NCBI RefSeq assembly: GCF_003319105.1
Contig: NZ_QOHH01000001.1
Span: 124,001 to 188,000 of the forward strand
Length of the DNA stretch: 64,000 bases
From: Blastococcus sp. TF02-09
GTDB taxonomy: Bacteria > Actinomycetota > Actinomycetes > Mycobacteriales > Geodermatophilaceae
Direction: 5' to 3'
Under the pieces are notes generated by a model. That model did not search any database. It was not told where the DNA came from and saw only the letters and a list, made by a program, of their open reading frames with translations. Position numbers and translations under genes: made by a program. Of this stretch, positions 33,609-42,394 are shown in pieces (position 1 is the stretch's first letter; the number at the start of each line of letters is the position of its first letter).

Positions 33609-34450
33609 TGGACGCCTACGCGTTCGCCGGCGGCACCGCCGTCGTCACCGGCGCGGCCAGCGGGATCGGGGAGGCCCTCGCCGTGCAGCTCGCCGAGCGC
33701 GGCAGCTCCTTGGCGCTCGTGGACCGGGACGCCGACCGGCTGGCTGCCGTCGCCGACCGCATCCGGGCAGCTCACCCTCGACTGGAGGTCGAGACCTACG
33801 TCGTCGACCTCGCCGACGAGGCGGCCACCGACGCCCTGGGCGCGACGCTGGCCGGCGCCCACCCGGGGACGACGCTGCTGGTGAACAACGCCGGCGTCGC
33901 GCTCGGCGGCCGGTTCGACCAGGTCACCCTCGAGGAGTTCGACTGGGTGCTGGCGATCAACTTCCGGGCGGTCGTGCGGCTCACCGCGGCGCTGCTCCCG
34001 GTGCTCAAGGCCAACCCCGGCTCCCACCTGGTCAACGTCTCCAGCGTCTTCGGCATCTTCGCCCCGCCCGGGCAGGCCGCCTACGCCGCCAGCAAGTTCG
34101 CCGTCCGCGGGTTCAGCGAGTCGCTGCGCCACGAGCTGGCCGACGACGGGGTCGGGGTGACCGTCGTGCACCCCGGTGGAATCCGCACGCGGATCGCCGA
34201 GAGCGCCCGCCTGGGCTCGGGCGTGGACCCCGACGAGGTCGCCGCGGGCCGCGAGCAGATGGGCAAGCTGCTGCGCATCCCGCCGGAGAAGGCGGCGGCG
34301 CAGATCGTCGCCGCGATCGAGGCCCGCCGGCCGCGGCTGCTCATCGGGCTGAGCGCCCGGCTGCCCGACCTGCTCGTGCGGCTGCGGCCCGGCACCTACT
34401 GGCGGCTCATCGCCCGGGGCGTCGCCGCTCGCGGTGGCGCCGCGAGGTAG
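33608..34450 (+). CDS. short-chain dehydrogenase co-transcribed with ethA
   Basis: 280 residues of classical SDR: VVTGAASGIGEALA, NNAGVALGG, Ser in VNVSSVFG, catalytic Y159/K163 in AAYAASKFAVRGFSESLR. The C-terminal extension (LLIGLSARLPDLLVRLRPG) is typical of SDRs found beside flavin monooxygenases in actinobacteria. It probably makes the ketone that EthA oxidises, or handles its product. TGATG overlap with ethA ensures coupling. Confidence 0.85.
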   Translation: MDAYAFAGGTAVVTGAASGIGEALAVQLAERGSSLALVDRDADRLAAVADRIRAAHPRLEVETYVVDLADEAATDALGATLAGAHPGTTLLVNNAGVALGGRFDQVTLEEFDWVLAINFRAVVRLTAALLPVLKANPGSHLVNVSSVFGIFAPPGQAAYAASKFAVRGFSESLRHELADDGVGVTVVHPGGIRTRIAESARLGSGVDPDEVAAGREQMGKLLRIPPEKAAAQIVAAIEARRPRLLIGLSARLPDLLVRLRPGTYWRLIARGVAARGGAAR

Positions 34451-34492
34451 CCCCACCGCACGGTGCCGCACCGACCGGGCGAGACTGGCGGG

Positions 34493-35143
34493 GTGCCCGT
34501 CCCCGCCGCCTTCATCCGCGCCCACACCCGGCCCGCCCGGCCCTCGCTGGTGCCCGAGGTGCAGCTGCTGGTCGCCGACGACGTCGTCGCCCTGTGGGAG
34601 GCGATGGAGGTCGAGCAGGGCCGCACGGAGCAGGACCCGCCGTTCTGGGCGGCCGCCTGGCCCGGTGGTCAGGCGCTGGCCCGGTACGTGCTCGATACCC
34701 CCGGCCTGGTCGCGGGCCGCACCGTCCTCGACCTGGGGGCCGGCAGCGGGCTGGTCGCCGTCGCGGCGGTCCTGGCCGGTGCCACGCGGGTGGTGGCCAG
34801 CGAGATCGACCCGTTCGGGCTGGCCGCCATCCCGGAGAACGCGGCGCTCAACGGCGTGACTGGGATCGAGCCGGTGGGCGACCTGCTGGGGGAGCGGCCC
34901 CCCGCCGTGGACGTCGTCCTCGCCGGTGACGTCTGCTACGACCGGACCATGACCGAGCGGGTGCTGCCGTTCCTCGACGCGGCGCGGGCGGCCGGCGCCG
35001 AGGTGCTCATCGGCGACCCGGGCCGGCCGTACCTGCCGCACGACCGCCTGGAGGCGGCGGCCGTCCACGACGTCGTCGACACCGAGGACGCGCCGGGCCG
35101 GCCGCCGCGCGTGCGGCGCACGACCGTCTGGCGGCTGCCCTGA
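34493..35143 (+). CDS. class I SAM methyltransferase (ETFB/nicotinamide N-methyltransferase-like)
   Basis: 216 residues. PPFWAAAWPGGQALARYVLD is the characteristic strand before motif I in this group. Motif I is TVLDLGAGSGLVAVAA, then VASEIDPFGLAAIPENAALNGV, and VVLAGDVCYDRTMTERVLPFL. Such enzymes are annotated as protein-lysine (electron-transfer flavoprotein beta) or small-molecule N-methyltransferases. The target is not determinable. GTG start, 42 bases after the SDR. Confidence 0.8.
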   Translation: MPVPAAFIRAHTRPARPSLVPEVQLLVADDVVALWEAMEVEQGRTEQDPPFWAAAWPGGQALARYVLDTPGLVAGRTVLDLGAGSGLVAVAAVLAGATRVVASEIDPFGLAAIPENAALNGVTGIEPVGDLLGERPPAVDVVLAGDVCYDRTMTERVLPFLDAARAAGAEVLIGDPGRPYLPHDRLEAAAVHDVVDTEDAPGRPPRVRRTTVWRLP

Positions 35144-35199
35144 CGATCGTCCCGGAACACCACGCGACATGTGTCACGTGGATTATTGTCGGTGAAGGT

Positions 35200-35229
35200 T
35201 TGTCACGGACGGATAACGGCGGCTACGTT
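35200..35229 (+). promoter_or_regulatory. candidate promoter for the riboswitch transcript
   Basis: TTGTCA (35200-35205) and TACGTT (35224-35229) are 18 bases apart. A start near 35236 would place the riboswitch aptamer at the 5' end of the RNA. Confidence 0.45.
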
Positions 35230-35254
35230 GGGTCGGTCCGGTCGGCGGCCCCTC

Positions 35255-35420
35255 ACCGAGGGTGCCGAGCCGGGCGCCGCCGAATCGCCCACGGGCGAGC
35301 CGGGGACCCACCGCACAACTGGGGTGAATCCTGACCCCGGACCTCCAGTCCGGGGCGGGTAGGGCTGCTTCCCGCCCGAATCCGTCAGCTAACTCGGTAG
35401 GCGGCTCACGGAAGAACTGG
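35255..35420 (+). ncRNA. ydaO/yuaA-type c-di-AMP riboswitch
   Basis: Conserved ydaO segments appear in order: CCGGGGACCCACCG near 35301-35313, GGGGTGAATCC near 35321-35331, a variable hairpin (ACCCCGGA/TCCGGGGC), then CCGTCAGCTAACTCGGTAGG near 35382-35401 and ACGGAAG at 35408-35414. The class binds c-di-AMP and in actinobacteria commonly precedes wall-hydrolase genes such as rpf and NlpC/P60 genes. It lies 76 bases upstream of a secreted transglycosylase-like gene. Ends are approximate. Confidence 0.88.
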
Positions 35421-35436
35421 ACAGCCGCAGATTCGT

Positions 35437-35456
35437 ACCGCCCCTGGGAGGGCGGT
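35437..35456 (+). terminator. hairpin between riboswitch and coding region, possible expression platform
   Basis: ACCGCCC/GGGCGGT with a six-base loop follows the aptamer by 16 bases. It may act as a c-di-AMP-dependent terminator that stops transcription into the wall-enzyme gene. No strong U-tract is present. Confidence 0.45.
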
Positions 35457-35495
35457 CGCTCTGCTGCGCCCTGACATTCGGAGCAGAACTTCTTC

Positions 35496-36293
35496 ATGAA
35501 CCTCCGCACGACGATGCACGCACGCCTTCGCAACCGTCCGCCCCTGGGCGCCCGCCGGTCCGCAGCCCTCCTGGGCGTGGCCACCGCCGGCGCCCTCGTG
35601 GTCGGCGTCCTCTCGGGCGGGGAGCCCGAGGCGCAGGCCGTCGCGCAGACCGAGTCGATGAGCGTCGCCCAGCAGCTCGGCATCTCCGCCGAGCCGACGG
35701 ACGCCCTCGACGCCGAGGACGTCGCACCGCTCGAGCAGCTGGCCGCCAGCCGCAGCGCGCGGGACGCCGACCAGGTCAACGCCGCCCTCACCCAGCTGGC
35801 CGCCGAGCAGGCGGAGCGGGACCGCATCGCCGCGGAGGAGGCCGCCCGCCGCGCCGCCGAGGAGGCTGCCCGGCGTGCCGCCGAGGAGGCCGCCCGCGCC
35901 GCCGAGGCCGCCCGTGCCGCCGAGGCCGCGCGTGCCGCCGAGGCCGCGCGGTCGACGCAGGCTCCGGCCCGGTCCTCCGGTGGCACCGCCGCCGCGGCGC
36001 CGTCGGGCTCCTTCCAGAGCTACGCGCTGCAGAAGCTCGGCGGCGACAGCTCGCAGTTCTCCTGCCTCGAGAAGCTCTGGGGCAAGGAGAGCGGCTGGAA
36101 CCCCAACGCGCAGAACCCCAGCAGCACCGCCTACGGCATCCCGCAGTTCCTCAACAGCACGTGGGCCAGCACCGGGATCGCCAAGACGTCGAACGGCTAC
36201 CGCCAGATCGACGCCGGCCTGATCTACATCGAGAACCGCTTCGGTTCGCCCTGCGGCGCCTGGGCGCACTCGCAGGCCACGGGCTGGTACTAG
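35496..36293 (+). CDS. secreted transglycosylase-like (SLT/Rpf-type) wall protein with Ala-rich coiled coil
   Basis: 265 residues. Signal peptide with basic start and AALLGVATAGALVVGVLSGG. A helical segment follows with repeated AARRAAEEAARRAAEEAARA and AEAARAAEAARAAEAAR units, then a compact C-terminal domain from about residue 180 (LEKLWGKESGWNPNAQNP; STAYGIPQFLNSTWAST; CGAWAHSQATGWY) like lysozyme/transglycosylase folds, with E in KESGWN as the likely acid. Expected to cut or bind peptidoglycan outside the cell. Control by the upstream c-di-AMP riboswitch fits a role in wall turnover. GGAG is 12 bases before the ATG, longer than usual. Confidence 0.85.
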   Translation: MNLRTTMHARLRNRPPLGARRSAALLGVATAGALVVGVLSGGEPEAQAVAQTESMSVAQQLGISAEPTDALDAEDVAPLEQLAASRSARDADQVNAALTQLAAEQAERDRIAAEEAARRAAEEAARRAAEEAARAAEAARAAEAARAAEAARSTQAPARSSGGTAAAAPSGSFQSYALQKLGGDSSQFSCLEKLWGKESGWNPNAQNPSSTAYGIPQFLNSTWASTGIAKTSNGYRQIDAGLIYIENRFGSPCGAWAHSQATGWY

Positions 36294-36360
36294 AAGGACC
36301 TCCCTGCCCCCCACACCTCGCAGGCTCGGCGTGGGACCCTGCAGGGAGGCCATGAGGCAT

Positions 36361-36398
36361 CCGGAGGCCCATCCCGCTGGTGCGGGGTGGGCCTCCGG
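36361..36398. terminator. strong bidirectional hairpin terminator
   Basis: A 17-base stem (CCGGAGGCCCATCCCGC with GCGGGGTGGGCCTCCGG, one G-U type pair) and a TGGT loop lies between the convergent transglycosylase and GH3 genes. It should end transcripts from both sides. Confidence 0.8.
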
Positions 36399-36409
36399 TG
36401 CGTCGCGCG

Positions 36410-37618
36410 TCAGTCGAGCAGACCGGCCCGCGCCTTGGCCAGCAGCGCGGTCCGGACGGCGTCGTCCACCGCCGCGGCGAACGCCGCGTCCGCGGCGTCG
36501 CGGGCGACGACCGCGTCCAGCATCGCCGGGAAGGTGGCCGGGTCGACGGTGAGCACCAGGGTGCCGCCCGCGCCCAGGAACCGCACCGCCCGCTCGCCCA
36601 CCGGCACGTCCGCCACCGCGGTGGCGGCACCCAGGTCGTCGGAGATCACCGGCCCGGTGAACCCGAGCTCACCGCGGAGCACGTCGCGGGCGACGACGGG
36701 GGAGAAGGCCGCCCGGTTCGCCGGGTCGATGCGGGCGTAGGTCGCCGACGACAGCATGACCATCGGGTCCGCCGCCGCCGTGCCCGCGAGGGTGCCGGCA
36801 AAGGCGGCCACGGAGTCGTCCCCGGCCGCGGTCTCCGCGTCGACGACGTCCGGGGTGTCGTCGGTGTTGCCGCGCACCCTGCCCAGGCCCGGGAAGTGCT
36901 TGAGCGTCGAGGTGACCCCCGCGCCGGCGAGCCCGTCGACGATCGCGGTCGCGGCCGGGACCACCTCCGCCGCCGTCGCCCCGTACTGCCGGTCGAAGGA
37001 GCCGATCGGGCCGTTCGCGCTCTCCGTCCCGGCCGGGACGACGTCGACCACGGGGGCGAGGTTCAGGTTCACCCCGGCGCCGGCCAGCTGGTCGCCCAGC
37101 GTGCCGGCCAGCGCGGTGAGCTCATCGGCGGGCAGGTCGCCCTGCTCGGTGGCCGGGGGCAGCCGGTCGAACCCGGGGCCCTGGAGGCTCTGCACGCTGC
37201 CGCCCTCCTGGTCGACGGCGATCCACAGCTCCGGGCCGGTGCTGCGCTCCTGCCACCCCGCGGTCAGGCGAGCCAGCTCGTCGGCCGACGCGCGCGGCCG
37301 GCCGGCGAGGAACGTGCCGCCCACGCCCTGACCGGCGAGCTCGGCGCCGCGGTCGGGCTGGTCCGCCGGGACGCCGACGACGAACAGCTGCGCGATCCGG
37401 GCGCGCCGGTCCAGCCCGTCGAGCGCGGTGGTCACCTGCTGCTCCAGGTCGCCCTCGGGGGCGGGCGCCGGGTCGGGTGACGGTGAGGTCGAGGTCGAGG
37501 ACGAGGACGGGGAAGACGACGAGCCGGCGGACCGGGCGGCACCCTCGCTCCCGCACCCGGCCAGCCCGCAGACGGCGGCCAGCAGGACCGCAGCGACACG
37601 GGGGGTGGTCGGGCGCAT
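36410..37618 (-). CDS. glycoside hydrolase family 3 lipoprotein (beta-N-acetylhexosaminidase-like, LpqI type)
   Basis: 402 residues. Lipobox VCGLAGC with lipidated C22, then a Ser/Pro/Thr-rich linker (residues 25-55). GH3 motifs: ELWIAVDQEGGSVQSL, LNLAPVVDV, STLKHFPGLGRVRGNTDD (the His/Lys sugar site) and VISDDLGA with the nucleophile Asp. Such lipoproteins remove GlcNAc from muropeptides during wall recycling. It starts at ATG 37618 and faces a transglycosylase gene. Confidence 0.88.
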   Translation of the reverse strand: MRPTTPRVAAVLLAAVCGLAGCGSEGAARSAGSSSSPSSSSTSTSPSPDPAPAPEGDLEQQVTTALDGLDRRARIAQLFVVGVPADQPDRGAELAGQGVGGTFLAGRPRASADELARLTAGWQERSTGPELWIAVDQEGGSVQSLQGPGFDRLPPATEQGDLPADELTALAGTLGDQLAGAGVNLNLAPVVDVVPAGTESANGPIGSFDRQYGATAAEVVPAATAIVDGLAGAGVTSTLKHFPGLGRVRGNTDDTPDVVDAETAAGDDSVAAFAGTLAGTAAADPMVMLSSATYARIDPANRAAFSPVVARDVLRGELGFTGPVISDDLGAATAVADVPVGERAVRFLGAGGTLVLTVDPATFPAMLDAVVARDAADAAFAAAVDDAVRTALLAKARAGLLD

Positions 37619-37748
37619 GGCTGTCCTCCGTCGGTTCGCGCGGGGGGCGGCGGGCGCACCAGGCACCGCCGTCGGTCAGTCTGCCCCGCACCGGCCTGGC
37701 GTATTCGGCACGGTCGGAGGCCGGTTCGCCCCGCCGGCGTCCGCGGCA

Positions 37749-37754
37749 TAGCGT
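37749..37754 (+). promoter_or_regulatory. -10-like hexamer TAGCGT six bases before a start codon
   Basis: TAGCGT ends six bases before ATG 37761 with no ribosome site between, the pattern of a leaderless actinobacterial gene. Confidence 0.4.
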
Positions 37755-37760
37755 CGGGTC

Positions 37761-38156
37761 ATGAGCGAGCAGCAGCCCGCAGCCGACCGGCAGGTGCCGC
37801 CGGGGAGCGCCGTCGGGCGGTCGATCGAGGAGTTCGTGCAGCAGCTCCGGGGCTTCACCGACCGGGCGCGCTCGGCCGCCGGATCGGTGCAGTCCCGGCT
37901 GCCCCTGCCGGCACTACCCAGCCCGCCCGGGGCCATGTCGGCCGCCCAGCTGCGCGCCGTGTCCGACATGGTGGCGGCGCAGCGGGCGTCGATCGCCGGC
38001 ATGCGCGCCCAGCTCGACGCGTTCGACCAGCAGCTCGTGGTCTTCGAGCGCATCCTCGAGCCGCTGGTGGAGTGGAGCGGCACGTGGGCGCGGCTGGAGG
38101 AGGCCGTCGGCGACCTCGTGCGCCGGGACGGCGGCACCGAGCCGCCGCCCGCCTGA
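37761..38156 (+). CDS. small hypothetical coiled-coil protein
   Basis: 131 residues, no signal peptide or membrane helix. A helical N-terminal segment (RSIEEFVQQLRGFTDRARSA), a Pro-rich link (LPLPALPSPPGAM) and a longer helix (SDMVAAQRASIAGMRAQLDA onward) suggest an oligomeric coiled coil. I do not recognise a family. It is divergent from the GH3 lipoprotein and convergent with the GAF-ANTAR gene. Leaderless start likely. Confidence 0.75.
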   Translation: MSEQQPAADRQVPPGSAVGRSIEEFVQQLRGFTDRARSAAGSVQSRLPLPALPSPPGAMSAAQLRAVSDMVAAQRASIAGMRAQLDAFDQQLVVFERILEPLVEWSGTWARLEEAVGDLVRRDGGTEPPPA

Positions 38157-38166
38157 CCGGGCGCGG

Positions 38167-38895
38167 TCAGTCCGGCCGGAACTCGCCGGTGGTCACGAAC
38201 CGCAGCGCCACGTCCCGCACCTTGGTGTTGGTCTCCATGGACACGCGGGTCAGGGCCTGGAAGGCGGCGTCGGGCGTCAGCCGGAAGCGCTCCATGAGGA
38301 TGCCCTTGGCCTGGTCGATCACCGCGCGGGAGTCCAGCGCCGACCGGAGGTGCTCGGCCCGTTCGACGGCCGCCTCGTACAGGTACATGTTCGAGACCGG
38401 GACGACGGCGTAGGCGGTGAGCCGGGCGAGCAGGTCACGGGTCCGCTGGTCGACGGCGGTGTGCGCGCGGGCGTAGACGTTCAGCGCACCGGAGACCTTC
38501 TCCTGCCCCGGCAGCGGGTGGGAGAGCATGCTGTCGCACCCCGCCCGGGCCGCGAGCGCGGAGAACTCCGGCCACTGCTCGTCCACCCGGGTGTCCGGGA
38601 TCTCCGAGAGCCGCCCGGTCGTGGCCGCGCTCAGGCAGGGGCCCGCTCCGAGGCGGTACTGCTCCTGGTCCAGCTCGAGGGCCAGGGCGCCGCTGCTGGC
38701 CACGGTCCTGGGCCGGCCGCCGCGCACGATGGTCACCGAGGCGATGGGCCGGCCGGGGAGCACCCGCCCGGTCAGCTCGGTGACGGTGCGGACGACCGAT
38801 TCCAGGGAGTGCTCGGCGAAGCTGATGCGGCCGAGCTCGGCGAAGGCCGACTGGACGGCGGCGTCGTCCCGCCGGTCGTCGTCCGTGGATGTCAC
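38167..38895 (-). CDS. GAF and ANTAR domain regulator (RNA-binding antiterminator type)
   Basis: About 242 residues. An N-terminal GAF domain (SFAEHSLESVVRTVTELTGR through SGALNVYARAHTAVD) and a C-terminal ANTAR domain (RAVIDQAKGILMERFRLTPD, then AAFQALTRVSMETNTKVRDV). ANTAR proteins bind paired RNA hairpins to prevent termination; the GAF would sense a ligand or redox signal. GTG 38895 has GGAG upstream and is preferred to GTG 38919. RNA target unknown. Confidence 0.88.
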   Translation of the reverse strand: MTSTDDDRRDDAAVQSAFAELGRISFAEHSLESVVRTVTELTGRVLPGRPIASVTIVRGGRPRTVASSGALALELDQEQYRLGAGPCLSAATTGRLSEIPDTRVDEQWPEFSALAARAGCDSMLSHPLPGQEKVSGALNVYARAHTAVDQRTRDLLARLTAYAVVPVSNMYLYEAAVERAEHLRSALDSRAVIDQAKGILMERFRLTPDAAFQALTRVSMETNTKVRDVALRFVTTGEFRPD

Positions 38896-39028
38896 GTCGT
38901 GCTCCGGGTCAGGTCTCACCGGCGGGGTGTGCCGGTGGGATCGGCAGGGCTCCCGGTCTCCCGGGGTGCCCGGTGGAGGGATACCTCCAGGCGCCGGTTG
39001 TCTGACGCCCCCGGATCATAACCGCGAC

Positions 39029-39064
39029 GGGGGCACGGCCGGTACGGAGTCCGGCCGTGCCCCC
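39029..39064 (-). terminator. hairpin terminator after pntAB
   Basis: A 14-base perfect stem (GGGGGCACGGCCGG/CCGGCCGTGCCCCC) with an eight-base loop lies 17 bases past the pntB stop on the minus strand. Confidence 0.75.
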
Positions 39065-39080
39065 ATCGCAGTTGCGGGCG

Positions 39081-40493
39081 TCAGAGCGCCCGCAGGATGT
39101 CCTCGACCCGCTCGCGCGCGTCCCCGAACAGCATCCGGCTGTTGTCGCGGAAGAACAGCGGGTTCTGGACGCCGGCGTAGCCGGTGTTCATCGACCGCTT
39201 GAACACCACGACCCGCTCGGCCTCCCACACCCGCAGCACCGGCATGCCGGCGATCGGGCTGGAGGGGTCCTCGGAGGCAGCCGGGTTCACCGTGTCGTTG
39301 GCCCCGATGACCAGGACGACGGAGGTGTCGGCCAGGTCGTCGTTGATCTCGTCCATCTCGAGGACGACGTCGTAGGGCACCTTGGCCTCGGCGAGCAGCA
39401 CGTTCATGTGCCCCGGCAGGCGCCCGGCCACCGGGTGGATGCCGAACCGCACCTCGACGCCGCGGTCGGTCAGCTTGCGGGTCAGGTCGGCGACCGCGCC
39501 CTGCGCCTGCGCCACCGCCATGCCGTACCCCGGGGTGATGACGACCGACTTGGCGTCGCGCAGCAGCTCGGCGGCGTCCTCCGCGCTGATCTCGGTGTGC
39601 TCGCCGTAGTCGACGTCGGAGGACCCGGCGCTGCCCTCGTTGCCGAAGCCGCCGGCGATCACCGAGAGGAACGACCGGTTCATGGCCTTGCACATGATGT
39701 AGGAGAGGTAGGCACCCGAGGAGCCGACCAGGGCGCCGGTGATGATCAGCAGGTCGTTGCCGAGCAGGAAGCCCGAGGCCGCCGCCGCCCAGCCGGAGTA
39801 GCTGTTGAGCATCGAGACGACGACCGGCATGTCGCCGCCGCCGATCGAGGCCACCAGGTGCCAGCCCAGGGCCAGCGCCAGCACGGTGAGGACGGCGAGC
39901 ACCGGCAGGCTGGGCTCGATCACGAAGACGACGGTGAGGACGGCGAACGCGGCCAGCGCCCCGAGGTTCAGCCAGTTCTTGCCCGGCAGCACCAGCGGGT
40001 TGCTCTTGATGCGGGCCGACAGCTTGAGGAAGGCCACGATCGACCCGGTGAAGGTGACCGCGCCGATGAAGACGCCGATCGCCACCTCGGCCGAGTGGAT
40101 GCCCAGCAGATCGGAGGAGACCTCGGTCTGGTTCTCCAGGTCCGCCTCGACCGACAGGTAGCCGTTCCAGCCCACGAGCACCGCCGCCAGGCCGACGAAG
40201 CTGTGCAGGATCGCGATGAGCTCGGGCATGCCGGTCATCTCGACCCTGGCCGCCCGCCACAGGCCGATGGCGGCGCCGATGATCACGGCGAGGGCCATCA
40301 GGGCGGCGCCGGTGCCGGACAGGTCGTGGTCGACCGCCAGGCCGATGGTGGCGGCCAGCGCGATGACCATGCCGGCGATCCCGTAGGCGTTGCCGGTCTT
40401 GGCCGTCTCGTGCTTGGAGAGGCCGGCGAGGCTGAGGATGAACAACAGCGCGGCGACGATGTAGGCCGCGGACGCGGCGGTGGTGGCGCTCAT
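39081..40493 (-). CDS. pntB: NAD(P) transhydrogenase subunit beta
   Basis: 470 residues. Eight or nine N-terminal helices form the membrane domain dII ([38 protein letters not shown]). The C-terminal dIII domain binds NADP(H): [65 protein letters not shown]. With PntA it couples proton entry to hydride transfer from NADH to NADP+. Its ATG overlaps the pntA stop (ATGA). Confidence 0.95.
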   Translation of the reverse strand: MSATTAASAAYIVAALLFILSLAGLSKHETAKTGNAYGIAGMVIALAATIGLAVDHDLSGTGAALMALAVIIGAAIGLWRAARVEMTGMPELIAILHSFVGLAAVLVGWNGYLSVEADLENQTEVSSDLLGIHSAEVAIGVFIGAVTFTGSIVAFLKLSARIKSNPLVLPGKNWLNLGALAAFAVLTVVFVIEPSLPVLAVLTVLALALGWHLVASIGGGDMPVVVSMLNSYSGWAAAASGFLLGNDLLIITGALVGSSGAYLSYIMCKAMNRSFLSVIAGGFGNEGSAGSSDVDYGEHTEISAEDAAELLRDAKSVVITPGYGMAVAQAQGAVADLTRKLTDRGVEVRFGIHPVAGRLPGHMNVLLAEAKVPYDVVLEMDEINDDLADTSVVLVIGANDTVNPAASEDPSSPIAGMPVLRVWEAERVVVFKRSMNTGYAGVQNPLFFRDNSRMLFGDARERVEDILRAL

Positions 40494-42085
40494 CGTGCTG
40501 CACTCCCGGTGCTCGGGCGGACGGCAGTGCTCGGGCCGCGGGTGAACATGCCGAGCATGCGGCGGGTGACGGCGAAGCCACCGAAGACGTTGATGCTGGC
40601 CACGAGGATCGCCACGAAGGCCAGCGCCGTCACCAGCGCGTCGTCGTGCCCGATCTGGAGCAGGGCGCCGACGACGATGATCCCGGAGATCGCGTTGGTG
40701 ACACTCATCAGCGGGGTGTGCAGCGCGTGGTGCACTCCGCTGATGACGTAGAAGCCGACGACGACGGCGAGGGCGAAGACCGTGAGGTGCTGGACCAGCT
40801 CGCTCGGCGAGAAGCCGGCGAGGAGGAACAGCAGCGCGGCGCCCAGCCCGACCAGCGCGAGGCGGCGGCCCGGCTTGGGTGGCTCCGGTGGGGGAGCGGG
40901 CTCCTTGGCCGCCGGCGCGGCGGCGGCAGGAGCCGTCGCGGCCGAGACCTGGACCGGCGGGGGCGGCCAGGTCTTCGCCCCGTCGTGCACCACGGTCATC
41001 GACCGCTGGACGACGTCGTCCATGTCGAGGACGAGCTCGCCGTCCTTGCCCGGGGTCAGCAGCTTGAGCAGGTTGACCAGGTTGGTGCCGTAGAGTTGCG
41101 AGGCCTGCGCGGGCAGCCGGGCGGGCAGGTCGGTGTAGCCGATGATGGAGACGCCGTTGGGCGTCACCACGACCTCGTCGGGCACCGAGCCCGCGACGTT
41201 CCCGCCCTGGGCGGCGGCCATGTCGACGATGACCGAGCCCGAGCGCATCGAGGCGACCATCTCCTCGGTGATCAGCCGCGGCGCGGGCCGGCCGGGGATC
41301 AGCGCGGTGGTGATGATGATGTCGACGTCCCGGGCCTGCTCGGCGTACATCTCGGCGGCCCGGCGGTTGAAGTCCTCGCCCATCTCGCGGGCGTAGCCGT
41401 CGGAGCTGACCTCCTGCTCGCCGGCCGGCACCGCGACGTACTCGCCACCGAGGGAGCGGACCTGCTCGGCGACCTCGGGCCGCACGTCGGTCGCGCGGAC
41501 GATCGCGCCGAGGCTGCTGGCCGCGCCGATGGCGGCCAGGCCGGCCACGCCGGCGCCGGCCACGAGCACCTTGGCCGGCGGGACCTTGCCCGCCGCGGTC
41601 ACCTGGCCGGTGAAGAAGCGACCGAAGACGTGGGCGGCCTCGACGACGGCGCGGTAGCCGGCGATGTTGGCCATCGAGCTGAGCACGTCCAGCGACTGCG
41701 CCCGGGAGATGCGCGGCACCGCGTCCATCGCGAGCACGGTGATCGGGCGGGCGGCGAGCGCCTCGACCAGCTCGGGGTTGAACGCCGGGCTGATCAGGCC
41801 GATCAGGGTGGCGCCGTCGCGCAGCCGGCCGATCTCCTCGACCGAGGGGGCGTTGACCCGCAGCACGACGTCGGCCTGCCACGCCTCGTCGGCGGTGCCG
41901 ATGCGCGCACCTGCCCCGGTGTAGGCCTCGTCGGGGAAACTGCTGGGCCCGCCGGCCCCGGTCTCCACGACGACGTCGTAGCCCAGGGCGACCAACTGCC
42001 CCACCGTGGTCGGCGTCGCGGCCACCCTCGTCTCGCGGGGGCGGGTCTCGCGCGGCACTCCGATGTGCAACGTGGCTCCGATCAT
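40490..42085 (-). CDS. pntA: NAD(P) transhydrogenase subunit alpha (single polypeptide)
   Basis: 531 residues. The dI NAD-binding domain starts [15 protein letters not shown] and carries [20 protein letters not shown], followed by [20 protein letters not shown] Pro/Ala linker (residues about 385-415) joins it to three or four C-terminal helices that belong to dII ([29 protein letters not shown]). So alpha-1 and alpha-2 are fused as in E. coli, unlike the three-subunit form of many bacteria. The ATG at 42085 fits the family start; ATG 42166 is in frame upstream. Confidence 0.93.
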   Translation of the reverse strand: MIGATLHIGVPRETRPRETRVAATPTTVGQLVALGYDVVVETGAGGPSSFPDEAYTGAGARIGTADEAWQADVVLRVNAPSVEEIGRLRDGATLIGLISPAFNPELVEALAARPITVLAMDAVPRISRAQSLDVLSSMANIAGYRAVVEAAHVFGRFFTGQVTAAGKVPPAKVLVAGAGVAGLAAIGAASSLGAIVRATDVRPEVAEQVRSLGGEYVAVPAGEQEVSSDGYAREMGEDFNRRAAEMYAEQARDVDIIITTALIPGRPAPRLITEEMVASMRSGSVIVDMAAAQGGNVAGSVPDEVVVTPNGVSIIGYTDLPARLPAQASQLYGTNLVNLLKLLTPGKDGELVLDMDDVVQRSMTVVHDGAKTWPPPPVQVSAATAPAAAAPAAKEPAPPPEPPKPGRRLALVGLGAALLFLLAGFSPSELVQHLTVFALAVVVGFYVISGVHHALHTPLMSVTNAISGIIVVGALLQIGHDDALVTALAFVAILVASINVFGGFAVTRRMLGMFTRGPSTAVRPSTGSAAR

Positions 42086-42312
42086 CGGGGACCGGCTTCT
42101 CGGCCGGTCACCAGCTGTGGGGTCGAACGGGTGCTCCGTGATCCGAGGGGGATCATGCCTGGGCAACGACGCGGCGCCCGCCCGGGGCCCGCCGATGTGA
42201 CCACTGCCACGTCCGGTGGGGTGAACCCGCGCCGGCCCCCACGACGCCGCCCGTGCGGCGGTACGCCGCGGGCGCGACAGACCCCCCGATGGGGGGAACC
42301 GGCACCGTTCGG

Positions 42313-42342
42313 CTCAAAGAGGGTGCTCCCGCCCGCCGAAGT
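42313..42342 (+). promoter_or_regulatory. sigma-28/FliA-WhiG-type promoter for the GGDEF-EAL gene
   Basis: CTCAAAG (42313-42319) and GCCGAAGT (42335-42342) lie 16 bases apart counted from CAAA. This matches the flagellar/WhiG sigma pattern (TAAA, 15-16 bases, GCCGATAA). It sits 53 bases upstream of the GTG at 42395. The remaining gap from 42086 holds a CCCCCC-GAT-GGGGGG hairpin (42282-42296), the undefined pntA promoter and no gene. Confidence 0.65.
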
Positions 42343-42394
42343 AGGCGGTGGCGCACCACGTCGGTGCGCCGTACCGCTGCACCGAGGGAGGACC

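Noticed and set aside
42282-42296. CCCCCC-GAT-GGGGGG hairpin as a c-di-GMP riboswitch
   Set aside because: No conserved GEMM core is visible, and it lies upstream of the sigma-28-like promoter rather than in the transcript.
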